Shown in pieces: positions 26,785 to 35,732 of a DNA stretch of 64,000 bases. The stretch's first letter is position 1, and each line of letters begins with the position of its first letter. The notes under the pieces are model-generated. The model did no database searches. It had not been told where the DNA came from and saw only the letters and a list, made by a program, of their open reading frames with translations. The stretch lies in contig NZ_JAMOIH010000003.1 of the NCBI RefSeq assembly GCF_024448955.1, positions 62,001 to 126,000 of the forward strand, written 5' to 3'. This DNA comes from Stutzerimonas stutzeri. Its GTDB lineage: Bacteria > Pseudomonadota > Gammaproteobacteria > Pseudomonadales > Pseudomonadaceae. Position numbers and translations under genes: made by a program.

Positions 26785-27759
26785 TTACTTGACCAGGCCG
26801 AACTCGGCGGCGAGTGCCTTGTAATCAGTGACCTGCTTGTTGACCAGGGCGGTGAGCTCATCCCCGGTCATCGACAGCGGGAACAGGTCACGTTGCTCGC
26901 GCAGCTTGGCGAACCCTTCGGTGGCGAGCAGGCTGTCGAACTGTGTCTTCCACCAGTTGAAGTCCTCGTCGCTGACTTCCGGGCCCATGTAGAAGCCGCG
27001 GATCACCGGCCAGCTGATGTCGTAGCCCTGTTCCTTGGCGGTCGGAATGTCCGACATCTTGCCTGGCAGACGATCGTCGGATAGCACCGCGAGGATGCGG
27101 ATCTTGCCGGCTTCGAGCTGTGGCGCGACCTCGGCCAAACCGCTGCTGGTGATCTGGACATGACCACCGAGCATGGCGGTGAGGGTTTCGCCGCCGCCTT
27201 CGAACGCGACATAGCGCAGTTGCTTCGGATCGACGCCAGCGGCGCGGGCGATCAGCGCGGTCTGCATCCAGTCCTGCCCGCCGATGGTGGCGCCAGCACC
27301 GAAGACCACACTGCTGGGGTCTTTCTTGACCGCGGCGATCAGGTCGTCGAGGTTCTGGTAAGGCGCGTCCGCCCGTACCGAAATGGCGCCGTAGTCGGTG
27401 CCGATGCCGGCCAGCCAGCGCACGTTGGTTTCGTCATAGCGACCGAACTTGCCTTGCGCCAGGTTCAGCAACGAGCCGCTGGAGAACGCCGTGATGGTCG
27501 CCGGATCGTCGGCGCGCTGGGCGATCACCGCGTTGTAGGCCACTGCGCCGACACCGCCGGGCATGTAGGTGACGCGCATCGGTGCTTCGAGCAGGCCTTC
27601 GTCCTTCAGGCCGCTCTGGGCCAGTTTGCAGGTCAGGTCGAAGGCGCCGCCGGGTTTGGCCGGGGCGATGCATTCGGGGCGCTTGGGCTCGGCGAACAAC
27701 TGGCTGGACAGGACCAGGCAGGACGAAAGCAGGGCGATACGGCGGATAGCAGTTTTCAT
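26785..27759 (-). CDS. tctC: tricarboxylate-binding periplasmic protein TctC
   Basis: A 324-residue extracytoplasmic solute receptor (Bug/TctC family) with a signal peptide cleaved after QLFA (residue 23). The ligand-binding loops include CIAPAKPGGAFD and GAGATIGGQDWMQT. It binds citrate-type tricarboxylates in the periplasm and feeds TctAB. It lies 33 bp downstream of the porin gene and 61 bp upstream of tctB. Confidence 0.9.
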   Translation of the reverse strand: MKTAIRRIALLSSCLVLSSQLFAEPKRPECIAPAKPGGAFDLTCKLAQSGLKDEGLLEAPMRVTYMPGGVGAVAYNAVIAQRADDPATITAFSSGSLLNLAQGKFGRYDETNVRWLAGIGTDYGAISVRADAPYQNLDDLIAAVKKDPSSVVFGAGATIGGQDWMQTALIARAAGVDPKQLRYVAFEGGGETLTAMLGGHVQITSSGLAEVAPQLEAGKIRILAVLSDDRLPGKMSDIPTAKEQGYDISWPVIRGFYMGPEVSDEDFNWWKTQFDSLLATEGFAKLREQRDLFPLSMTGDELTALVNKQVTDYKALAAEFGLVK

Positions 27760-27792
27760 GGTGTCTCCTTTTGATTCTTATTGTGGGCGGCT

Positions 27793-29055
27793 TTACCAGA
27801 TCGGCAGGCTGTAGCTGACGATCAGGCGGTTCTCATCGGCATCGCGGGCGAAATCGGAGCGGAACATGGCGTTACGCATGCGCACCGCGACATTCTTCAG
27901 CGGCCCGCTCTGCACCACGTACTTGAGCTCGATGTCGCGCTCCCACTCGCTGCCGTTGCTGCCGCCGGTGTATTCGGCGTTGTCGCCGGAAATGTAGCGG
28001 GTCAGGAAGGTCAGGCCGGGTATGCCGATGGACGCGAAGTTGTAGTCGTAACGGGCTTGCCAGGAGCGCTCTTCGGCGTTGGCGAAGTCGTTGATCTGGA
28101 CGAAGTTGACCAGGTACGGATCGCTGCCGTCGAGGTAGGCGTAACCGGTGTCGCCGTTCATCTGCTGGTAGGCGAGGCTGATCTTGTGACCACCGAGGCT
28201 GTAGCCGACCATCCCGTTCCAGGCCTGGTTGTCGATCTTGCCGGCATTGGCCGCGCCGGTGTCGTCGCTGATCATCAGCCGCAGGTCGGCGGTCAGCGCG
28301 GAGGCCTCGCCCAGCGGCCGAACCATTTGCAGATTGAAGAAGTGCTGACGGTAGATGTCGTCCAGCTCCGCCGCGTAATAGGTGCCGGTGAACTGATCGC
28401 TGAAGGCGTACTTGGCGCCGACGAAGGTCAGATGATCGGCTTCGGCGGAGCTGTCGAAACGACCATTCTTGTTGTTCAGCTGCAGATCCTGGGAGTTGGT
28501 CGAGGCGCGGTCGATGACCTTGTCCAGACGGCCGCCGCTCAGGGTCAGGCCGGTCACGTCCTGAGACACCAGCATCGTGCCTTCGAACACCTGGGGCAGG
28601 GTGCGGCTGTCGCTGGCCATCACCACTGGCGTTTCGGGGATATGGCTGCCGTAGCGCAGCTCCGTCTCGGAGACCTTCGCCTTGGCCGTCAGCCCGAGGC
28701 GGCTGAACTCATCCGGCGTGCTGCCATCGTCGCGCACCGGGAGCAGGTCGGTGCCGGCGCGGCCGCCGCCGGAGTCCAGCTTGATGCCGAGCATGCCCAT
28801 GGCATCGAGGCCGAAGCCCACGGTGCCTTCGGTGAAACCGGATTCGATATTGAGCAGAAAGCCCTGCGACCATTCCTCGCGTTTGGACTGGCCATCCCCT
28901 TCGCGAAAATCACGATTGAGGTAGATATTGTGAGTCTGTAGCGTGGCGCTGCTATCTTCGATGAAATCGGCCTGCGCCAGGGGCGACAGCGAGGCGGCCG
29001 CGACGGCGAGGGTAAGGCGAGCGTATGCGGGTTTAGTTCTGACGGCAGTCAGCAT
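27793..29055 (-). CDS. opdH: OprD-family outer membrane porin (OpdH-like)
   Basis: A 420-residue protein of the OprD/OccD-OccK family: signal peptide to PLAQA (about residue 30), DFIEDSSATLQTHNIYLNRDF at the mature start, and a C-terminal aromatic residue (SYSLPIW) suitable for Bam recognition. The 18-strand barrel passes small carboxylates. The location immediately upstream of tctCBA and divergent from tctDE matches P. aeruginosa OpdH, a tricarboxylate porin. The start at 29055 has GGAGATACAGG upstream; the longer frame to 29124 lacks a signal peptide. Confidence 0.88.
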   Translation of the reverse strand: MLTAVRTKPAYARLTLAVAAASLSPLAQADFIEDSSATLQTHNIYLNRDFREGDGQSKREEWSQGFLLNIESGFTEGTVGFGLDAMGMLGIKLDSGGGRAGTDLLPVRDDGSTPDEFSRLGLTAKAKVSETELRYGSHIPETPVVMASDSRTLPQVFEGTMLVSQDVTGLTLSGGRLDKVIDRASTNSQDLQLNNKNGRFDSSAEADHLTFVGAKYAFSDQFTGTYYAAELDDIYRQHFFNLQMVRPLGEASALTADLRLMISDDTGAANAGKIDNQAWNGMVGYSLGGHKISLAYQQMNGDTGYAYLDGSDPYLVNFVQINDFANAEERSWQARYDYNFASIGIPGLTFLTRYISGDNAEYTGGSNGSEWERDIELKYVVQSGPLKNVAVRMRNAMFRSDFARDADENRLIVSYSLPIW

Positions 29056-29100
29056 CCTGTATCTCCATTCTTGTTTTTGTTGTGACGGCGATGTGCCGTA

Positions 29101-29170
29101 GCAGGTGGTTCGAGCCACCTGCATGCGATCCTAGGCGGCGAAACTTTCGCCAGGCTTTCAGGCGTGAAAG
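29101..29170. promoter_or_regulatory. cluster of palindromes in the opdH/tctD divergent promoter
   Basis: The 178-bp gap contains three inverted repeats: GCAGGTGG/CCACCTGC at 29101-29122, GGCGAAA-C-TTTCGCC at 29137-29151 and CTTTCA-GGCG-TGAAAG at 29155-29170. One or more could be operators for TctD or transcription hairpins. This is inferred from position. Confidence 0.45.
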
Positions 29171-29233
29171 CAGCGTGCAGCGTGCCTTGTCGCTACACTT
29201 GCGCTCCTTTCCGTGTGTGGCAGAGGACAGGCA

Positions 29234-29905
29234 ATGCGGATTCTTCTGGTCGAGGACCATCCCCAACTGGCTGAAAGCGTCGCCCAGGCGTTGCGCGCCG
29301 GCGGATGGACGGTGGACCTGCTCAACGATGGCGTGGCGGCCGATCTGGCCCTGGCGACCGAGGATTACGCGCTGGCGATTCTCGACGTCGGGCTGCCTCG
29401 GCTCGACGGCTTTGAGGTCCTGGCGAGGCTGCGTGAACGCGGCAAGACGCTACCGGTCCTCATGCTCACCGCGCGTGGCGAGGTCACTGATCGCGTACAC
29501 GGGCTCAATCTCGGTGCCGACGATTATCTGGCCAAGCCGTTCGAGCTGTCCGAACTCGAAGCGCGGGTCAAAGCGCTGTTGCGGCGCAGCGTCGGTGGCG
29601 GCGAACGCCAGCAGCGTTGCGGCGTGCTGGCTCATGATCTGGATGCCCGGCGCTTCACCCTGGCTGGCGAGCCGCTGGCGCTGACCTCGCGCGAGCAGGG
29701 CGTACTCGAGGCGTTGATCGCCCGTCCTGGACGGGTGATGAGCAAGGATCAGCTTGCCGCGCAGGTCTTCGGCCTGGATGAGGACGCCAGCGCCGACGCC
29801 ATCGAGATCTACATCCACCGTCTGCGCAAGAAGCTCGAGGGTCAGCCGGTGCGCATCGTCACCTTCCGGGGCCTCGGCTATCTGCTCGAGGCCACCGATG
29901 GCTGA
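29234..29905 (+). CDS. tctD: OmpR-family response regulator TctD
   Basis: A 223-residue regulator with a receiver domain (phosphoacceptor Asp51 in AILDVGLPR, signalling Lys in LAKPFE) and a C-terminal winged helix ending VRIVTFRGLGYLLE. It is divergent from the tricarboxylate porin and transporter operon, which it presumably controls, as TctD does in Salmonella and P. aeruginosa. A short upstream extension to 29213 is possible, but ATG 29234 starts the first receiver strand (MRILLVEDH). It overlaps tctE by 8 nt. Confidence 0.92.
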   Translation: MRILLVEDHPQLAESVAQALRAGGWTVDLLNDGVAADLALATEDYALAILDVGLPRLDGFEVLARLRERGKTLPVLMLTARGEVTDRVHGLNLGADDYLAKPFELSELEARVKALLRRSVGGGERQQRCGVLAHDLDARRFTLAGEPLALTSREQGVLEALIARPGRVMSKDQLAAQVFGLDEDASADAIEIYIHRLRKKLEGQPVRIVTFRGLGYLLEATDG

Positions 29906-31289
29906 GGTCGGCAGCCTGCGCGGTAGGCTGCTGCGCCGGCTGGCGGTGCTGCTGGCGCTGTTGCTGCTGTTCAGCGGCTGGAGCGCCTACTGGAATGGCC
30001 GCGCCGCCGCCGATACCGCCTATGACCGCACGCTGCTGGCTTCGGCCCGCGCCATTGCCGACGGGCTGGTCGCCAATGACGGCAAGCTGCGCGCCAATGT
30101 GCCTTATGTGGCGCTGGATACCTTTGCCTATGACAGCGCCGGGCGCATCTACTACCAAGTGCTCGATATCCGCGGCCGCCTGGTCAGCGGCTACGAAGAC
30201 CTTCCAGCACCAGGCCCCGAAATCCGGCGCACCGACGACTATCCTGCGTTGGCGCGGTTCTATGACGGCGAGTTCAAGGGCGAGGGTGTGCGTCTGGTCA
30301 GTCTGTTGCAGCCGGTCAGCGAGCCGGAGCTCAACGGCATCGCCGAAATTCGCGTGGCCGAAACGCTCGGTGCCCGTGAACGCATGGCGCGCAGTCTGCT
30401 CACCGACACCCTGTGGCGGGTCGGCTTGCTGGCGATCACGGCGCTGCTGCTGGTGTGGCTGGCGGTGAGCGCCGCGCTGCGTCCGCTGGGCAAGCTCAGC
30501 GAGGCGGTCGAACTGCGTCAGCCGGACGATTTGCGTCCGTTGCCGCTGGTCACGGTACAGCGCGAACTCAAGCCGCTGGTGGCTGCGCTCAATCATTTCA
30601 CCGAACGCCTGCGCGGCCAGTTCGAGCGCCAGGCGCAGTTCATCGCCGATGCCTCGCACGAGTTACGCACGCCGCTGGCGGCGCTTAAGGCACGCATCGA
30701 GCTGGGCCTGCGCGAACAGCAACCGCAGCGCTGGCTGGAAACCCTCGAAGAAGCTGAGGCGCATACCGACCGGGTCATTCATCTGGCCAACCAGCTGCTG
30801 TCCCTGGCGCGCATCGAAAGCGGCGCGCAGTCGATTGCCGAGGGTGGCGCGCAACGCCTCGACTTGAGCCAGCTGGCCCGCGAGCTGGGTTTGGCGATGG
30901 CCGCGTTGGCGCACAAGCGTGGCGTCGCCATCGCCCTCGAAGCGGACCACCCGGTATGGATTCATGGCGAGCCGACGCTGCTCAGCGAGCTGCTGAGCAA
31001 CCTGCTGGACAATGCTTTGGGACATACGCCCGTTGGCGGCAACGTGGTGCTGCGGGTGAAGGAAGATGGCGTGCTGGAAGTCGAAGACGATGGTCCTGGA
31101 ATCCCGCCCGAGGAGCGCGAGAAGGTCTTCGCGCGGTTCTACCGTGTGCAGCAAAAGGGGCAGGGTGCCGGGCTCGGGCTGGCCATCGTCGGCGAGATCA
31201 GCCGCGCCCATCGCGCCACCATCGAGTTGGGTCAGGGCGCGTTGGGCGGTTTGCTGGTCAGGCTGCGCTTTGCGTCGACGCTCGACTGA
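29898..31289 (+). CDS. tctE: sensor histidine kinase TctE
   Basis: A 463-residue kinase with two membrane segments (about 12-30 and 170-192) flanking a periplasmic sensor. A short linker/HAMP follows, then HisKA with DASHELRTPL (His254), and HATPase_c with an N box near NLLDNALGHTP and the G box EDDGPGIPPEER. It should sense tricarboxylates and phosphorylate TctD. ATG 29898 overlaps tctD by 8 nt and is preferred over an upstream frame opening within tctD. It converges on the next gene with a 1-bp gap. Confidence 0.92.
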   Translation: MAEVGSLRGRLLRRLAVLLALLLLFSGWSAYWNGRAAADTAYDRTLLASARAIADGLVANDGKLRANVPYVALDTFAYDSAGRIYYQVLDIRGRLVSGYEDLPAPGPEIRRTDDYPALARFYDGEFKGEGVRLVSLLQPVSEPELNGIAEIRVAETLGARERMARSLLTDTLWRVGLLAITALLLVWLAVSAALRPLGKLSEAVELRQPDDLRPLPLVTVQRELKPLVAALNHFTERLRGQFERQAQFIADASHELRTPLAALKARIELGLREQQPQRWLETLEEAEAHTDRVIHLANQLLSLARIESGAQSIAEGGAQRLDLSQLARELGLAMAALAHKRGVAIALEADHPVWIHGEPTLLSELLSNLLDNALGHTPVGGNVVLRVKEDGVLEVEDDGPGIPPEEREKVFARFYRVQQKGQGAGLGLAIVGEISRAHRATIELGQGALGGLLVRLRFASTLD

Positions 31290-31290
31290 G

Positions 31291-33192
31291 TCAGCTCGGC
31301 TCTTGCGGGTCGGCGACCGCTACTTGGTTGCGGCCATTGCGTTTGGCTCGGTAGAGCGCGGCATCGGCTTCGGCCATTAGCTGGACCGTCGAGCAAGGCG
31401 CCTGTGGGTTCAGCGTTGCCACACCGATGCTGATTGTCAGATCGATGCGGGTATCGCCGTAGGTCGGGTGCAGCTCCGCCACCGCCGCGCGGATACGCTC
31501 GGCCTGTTCGCGGGCCTGATGGCTGTCGACACCCGGTAGCGCAATGATGAACTCCTCGCCACCGTAGCGCGCCACCACATCCCCGGCGCGCTGTCCGTGC
31601 TGTTTGAGGATGGCGGCGACCAGGCGCAGGCATTCGTCGCCGAATGGGTGGCCATAGGTGTCATTGATCCGTTTGAAGTGGTCGATGTCCAGCAGTAGCA
31701 CGGACAGTGGCGCGTCGATGCGCTGCGCGCGCCGAATCTCCTGTTCGAACATCAGATCGAAGTGGCCGCGGTTGGACAGCTGCGTCAGCGCGTCGGTAAC
31801 GCTCATGCGGGTCAGTTGCGCGTTGACCTGCTCCAGCCCACGCTTGGCCTCTTCCAGCGCTTGGGTCCGTTCGAGTACGCGGGCTTCCAGTGCCTCGTTG
31901 GCGCGCATCTGCAGCTCCAGCGTCTGTTGCTGCGCGCGCAAACGGGACTCGCGTTCCTGAGCCAGGGCCTCGGAGGAACGCAGCGCGCTCTTCTGCGCCT
32001 CGATTCGATGTTCGCGCTCGTGATTGATGCGCTCGGCCAGCGCCATCGAGAGCAATACGAACTCGGTGAACATGCCGATCAGCTGCCCGTTGAGGGTCAA
32101 TGCGTTCAGCGGCAGTACGCCTTCCAGGGCGAGCAGATGGGCGACGGTGAAAAACAACAGGGTCGACCAAGCGATGGTGAACTGACGGGCCGAGGCATTC
32201 CCGCGGATCCACAGGGTGATGGTCACCGCCATGCTCAGCGCACAGTGGACCAGCGCCATCGTTCCGATCGCCAGATAGTGGGTCAGCGCCGGGGCAAAGA
32301 CTATGGCCAGCAGTACGGCGGCCCAATAGCCGATGAGGAATAGCGTCACGTGCCAGACCCAGCCGCCGTAGCGCCTGATGTCGAGAAAGCGAGTGGCGAA
32401 AAGCAGCGGCGTGAAGAAACTCAACGCCGCTGAAAGGCCATAGAACCGGTTAGAAAACGTCGGCATGTTCGGCCACAGGAAGAGCTGGCCGAAGCCCGTG
32501 ATGCTCAGCACGTAGAACAGCGCGCTGAGCAGATAGGTAACGTAGAGCAGGTAGCTGATGTCCCGAGTGAACACGAACAAGCTGCAGTTGTAGAGCAGGA
32601 TCACTAACATGCCGCCGAAGAACAGACTGGTCATCGCAACGTCAGTGATCTTCGCGGCAATGAAGCCTGTCTCATCAGCTATCGCCAACGGCAGGACGAT
32701 CAGTTCGCCTGCTTGCACATGCAGATAAACCACGGCCGCTTCCTCGGCGCGCAGCTCGAATGGGTAGACGAAGTTGTGGTCGGCCTGGGGCCGCTCGCGC
32801 ATCGGCACGGTGTCGCCGGCCCGCATCGGCGGGCCCCACTGGTTACGGGTCGGATAGAACAGGCGCACGCGCACCTCGTCCAGAACCGGCCATTTCAGGC
32901 TGAGATACCAGGTACCGGGCGGTGCGGTCGTATTGTGCAGCATGAAGCGCAGCCATACGCCCTGCGGCTGCTTTTTCAGGTTGGGTCGTTGCAGCGGCTG
33001 CCAGTCCCAGGCCGCAACATGGGCGGTTTCGAAGCCCGCCTCGCTGTGGCCGACGACATACTCGACGGCACCTACCTGCAATTCATGAACGTTCTGGGCG
33101 ATTTGCGTTGGCGTGACATCAGCCGCAGCCAAGCCACAGCAGCCTGCCAGCAGAACGAAAAGGGCAAACGCCCGCAATGAATCACAACGCAT
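31291..33192 (-). CDS. 7TMR-DISM diguanylate cyclase
   Basis: A 633-residue membrane cyclase. A signal peptide (about residues 1-24) is followed by a periplasmic 7TMR-DISMED2 beta-sandwich (about 40-165), seven membrane helices (about 180-385), a coiled coil (about 390-460) and a GGDEF domain with GGEEF at 544-548. RAGD at 535-538, five residues earlier, provides an inhibitory I-site. The periplasmic domain is of a carbohydrate-binding type, so an external ligand probably sets c-di-GMP output. The gene appears monocistronic; the 146-bp gap upstream holds a GCCAGC triplet-like repeat but no gene. Confidence 0.88.
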   Translation of the reverse strand: MRCDSLRAFALFVLLAGCCGLAAADVTPTQIAQNVHELQVGAVEYVVGHSEAGFETAHVAAWDWQPLQRPNLKKQPQGVWLRFMLHNTTAPPGTWYLSLKWPVLDEVRVRLFYPTRNQWGPPMRAGDTVPMRERPQADHNFVYPFELRAEEAAVVYLHVQAGELIVLPLAIADETGFIAAKITDVAMTSLFFGGMLVILLYNCSLFVFTRDISYLLYVTYLLSALFYVLSITGFGQLFLWPNMPTFSNRFYGLSAALSFFTPLLFATRFLDIRRYGGWVWHVTLFLIGYWAAVLLAIVFAPALTHYLAIGTMALVHCALSMAVTITLWIRGNASARQFTIAWSTLLFFTVAHLLALEGVLPLNALTLNGQLIGMFTEFVLLSMALAERINHEREHRIEAQKSALRSSEALAQERESRLRAQQQTLELQMRANEALEARVLERTQALEEAKRGLEQVNAQLTRMSVTDALTQLSNRGHFDLMFEQEIRRAQRIDAPLSVLLLDIDHFKRINDTYGHPFGDECLRLVAAILKQHGQRAGDVVARYGGEEFIIALPGVDSHQAREQAERIRAAVAELHPTYGDTRIDLTISIGVATLNPQAPCSTVQLMAEADAALYRAKRNGRNQVAVADPQEPS

Positions 33193-33338
33193 TCGCTAAA
33201 GCCCTGTGAGTTGGCAAGTAGCGCGCAATGTGAGCCACGCTCCTGAGGAACACCATACGGCCGGTGCCGTCCCGGCGCCAGCGCCAGCGCCAGCACGCGC
33301 TTGGAGCAAGAGCGTTCAACCTTAGCTGTCGTGGCGTA

Positions 33339-35732
33339 TCAGTTCCGATTTGCTACGGCCTGCTTAGCGTCGTGCGGCATCGCCTGGCCGTGCAGCTGTT
33401 CGACGCGCAGCTCGGGCTGCGAACGGTTGCGTATCGCTACCCACTCCTCTAGCGCGGCCACTGAACGTGGCGGCGATATCAGATAGCCCTGGAACAAATC
33501 GCAGCCGGCCTGGAGCAGTGCGGACTGCTTTTCCATGGTGTCCACGCCCTCGGCATTGACCCGCTTGCCCTGCGCTTGGCAGAAGGCGGTGAGCGCAGTG
33601 AGGCTTTCCCGTAGTTCCGGTTGCGTCAGGCGCTGCACGATGGCCATGTCCAGTTTGATGGTGTCGGCCGGGTACTCGAGCAACTGCTGGATCGAGGTGT
33701 AGCCGACGCCGAAATCGTCGATGGCTACGCGGAAGCCCGCCGCGCGGATGGCCCGCACCACTTCCATGGTGTTGCTGCTCAGTTCGGCGGCGTAGGTTTC
33801 GGTCAGCTCGATCTCAATGTTGCCGGGCGCGACGCCATGGTGCGCGGCGCGTTCGATCAAGTAGCGGCAGATGTGATCGTCGGTCAGCTGCGCCGACGAG
33901 ACGTTGATCGCCAGAATCATGCCTTCGCCGAACAGCCTCACCAGTTCCGGATAGCCGGCCAGGGCCCTGTCGATCACCCAGCTGTCGATCTTCGGGAATA
34001 GCCCGGCGCGCTCGGCGATGGGAATGAATTCGCCCGGTGAAACCGTGCCGAGCAAGGGCGAATGCCAGCGCAGCAGGACTTCGCAGCTGACTACAAGACC
34101 CTCGCGATCCACCGCTGGCATGTAAACCAGGCGCAATTGCTCGTCGCCATCGAGCAGGCGCAACTGTTCCTCGACCAGCCGGATACGTTGGTTGCGTTGC
34201 TCCAGCTGAGCCGAAAAGGCCACCGCGACGTTCTTGCCTTCGGCCTTGGCCTGATACATCGCGGTGTCGGCGCGGGTCAGCAGTTGAGTGATGGAATCGG
34301 CGTCGGCCGGATAGCGTGCCGTGCCGATGCTGACACCGACCGGGTAGAGACGGTCCTCGAAACGGAAGCCGCTGCGACACAGATCCAGCAAGGCATCGGT
34401 AAGCGCCGGCAAGCTGTCGTACTCGGTACCGGTCAGCAGCAGGATGGCGAACTCGTCGCCGGAGAGCCGGGCGAGCGCGGTCTCGTCCTCAGGGTGGGCC
34501 TTGCGGTGGTGCTCGAGCACGCCTTGCATGCGTTTGGCGAGGATTCGCAGTAGGGTGTCGCCGGCATCGTGGCCGTGCTGGTCGTTCACCTGTTTGAAGT
34601 TGTCCAGATCAAGAAACAGCAGCGCCAGTTGCCGTCCGCCGCGTGCGCACTGGTCATACATGGCGGTGGCCAGCAGGCCGAAATGGGCGCGGTTGCTGAT
34701 ATGGGTCAGGCTGTCGGTCCAGGAGATTTCCTGAATACGCTGCAGCGCGGCCGTGTTGCGCTCGTGCAGGGTTTTCATATTCAGCGTCAGGCGGCCAATC
34801 TCGCCGCCATCGCTGGGTTCGTCCATCGCGTGGCGTTTGCCCTGCAGCAGCTCGGTGAGCTGCTGGTCGAGCCAGCTGATCGGACCGGTGACATAGTGAT
34901 GGATCAACACCAGCAACAGGCCGACGGAGATCAGGCAGATCAGCACGACGCCAAACAGAAATGCCAGCCCCAGCGTCTGCAGGCGCGCGGCAATGTAGTC
35001 GGGTGACGGCGTCAGGCGTGCGGACAGCGAGCGTGACAGCTCGATATCGGCCGACAACCCCCGTGGCGCCGGTTTGAGCTTGGGTGCAATCTCCACCGCC
35101 GCACCGTATTCGGCCTCCAGGCTGCGCTTGAGGCTGATGAAGCTTTCAGGGCGCACCGCCAGTTGCAGGGCGAAGGCTTCCGCTCGCTGGCTGGGCAAAG
35201 GGCGGCTGATCGAGGCAGGCAGGATGAAATCGGTATCCAACAACAGGCCGCCCTCGGCTGTTTCCACATAGGTCATTTCGCCGGTATGTGGCGTCTGCTT
35301 GGCCTCTCGGACAACCTGTTGCTGCGTGGCGCTCATGGTTGCGAAAGGTGACAGGCTGCTCTCGTGATAGTAGGCCACCTCACCGCCAGGCTGGACGATG
35401 GCGAAGGACACGAACGACATGCGGGTCGTCGATAGCGAGCGAATGCTCTGCTGGATGCGCAACCCCAGCGTTTCGTTACGGTAGGCAGTGTTCGACTCAC
35501 GCAGGAACAACAGCAACGCTTCGCTGTTGGCGATCGAGTAGAGCACGCTACGGTTGAACGCCTCGTAGTCCAGATAAGCGGATTTGAGCGCCAACAGTTG
35601 TTGCCCCAGACGCGCCTGTTCGAGGCCCAGCAGTGAAGCGCGCTGGGTCAGGTAAGCGGTCGTTGCAGCCAGCAGCTGGATGATCAGAATGACCGGGAAG
35701 ATCACCAGCAGCGTGCGTTTACCGAGCGTCAT
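33339..35732 (-). CDS. MbaA-like membrane GGDEF-EAL protein
   Basis: A 797-residue protein: membrane segment (about 8-28), periplasmic sensory region (about 30-265), second membrane segment (about 270-292), HAMP, a GGDEF domain with SGDEF at 424-428 and no clear RxxD I-site, then an EAL domain with EVLLRW (Glu551), NVSSAQL, ELTE, IDDFGVGY, KLD and NAEGVD. All phosphodiesterase residues appear intact, while the cyclase motif is degenerate at its first Gly. Domain order, size and SGDEF recall Vibrio cholerae MbaA. Its start lies 14 nt inside the upstream polyamine-type binding protein gene, so the two are translationally coupled and probably form a sensor pair. Confidence 0.85.
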   Translation of the reverse strand: MTLGKRTLLVIFPVILIIQLLAATTAYLTQRASLLGLEQARLGQQLLALKSAYLDYEAFNRSVLYSIANSEALLLFLRESNTAYRNETLGLRIQQSIRSLSTTRMSFVSFAIVQPGGEVAYYHESSLSPFATMSATQQQVVREAKQTPHTGEMTYVETAEGGLLLDTDFILPASISRPLPSQRAEAFALQLAVRPESFISLKRSLEAEYGAAVEIAPKLKPAPRGLSADIELSRSLSARLTPSPDYIAARLQTLGLAFLFGVVLICLISVGLLLVLIHHYVTGPISWLDQQLTELLQGKRHAMDEPSDGGEIGRLTLNMKTLHERNTAALQRIQEISWTDSLTHISNRAHFGLLATAMYDQCARGGRQLALLFLDLDNFKQVNDQHGHDAGDTLLRILAKRMQGVLEHHRKAHPEDETALARLSGDEFAILLLTGTEYDSLPALTDALLDLCRSGFRFEDRLYPVGVSIGTARYPADADSITQLLTRADTAMYQAKAEGKNVAVAFSAQLEQRNQRIRLVEEQLRLLDGDEQLRLVYMPAVDREGLVVSCEVLLRWHSPLLGTVSPGEFIPIAERAGLFPKIDSWVIDRALAGYPELVRLFGEGMILAINVSSAQLTDDHICRYLIERAAHHGVAPGNIEIELTETYAAELSSNTMEVVRAIRAAGFRVAIDDFGVGYTSIQQLLEYPADTIKLDMAIVQRLTQPELRESLTALTAFCQAQGKRVNAEGVDTMEKQSALLQAGCDLFQGYLISPPRSVAALEEWVAIRNRSQPELRVEQLHGQAMPHDAKQAVANRN

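Noticed and set aside
27781-28941. A 386-codon plus-strand frame opposite the OprD-family porin
   Set aside because: The porin has a signal peptide and barrel features; the opposite frame has repetitive Val/Ala/Gly/Gln composition and no motif.
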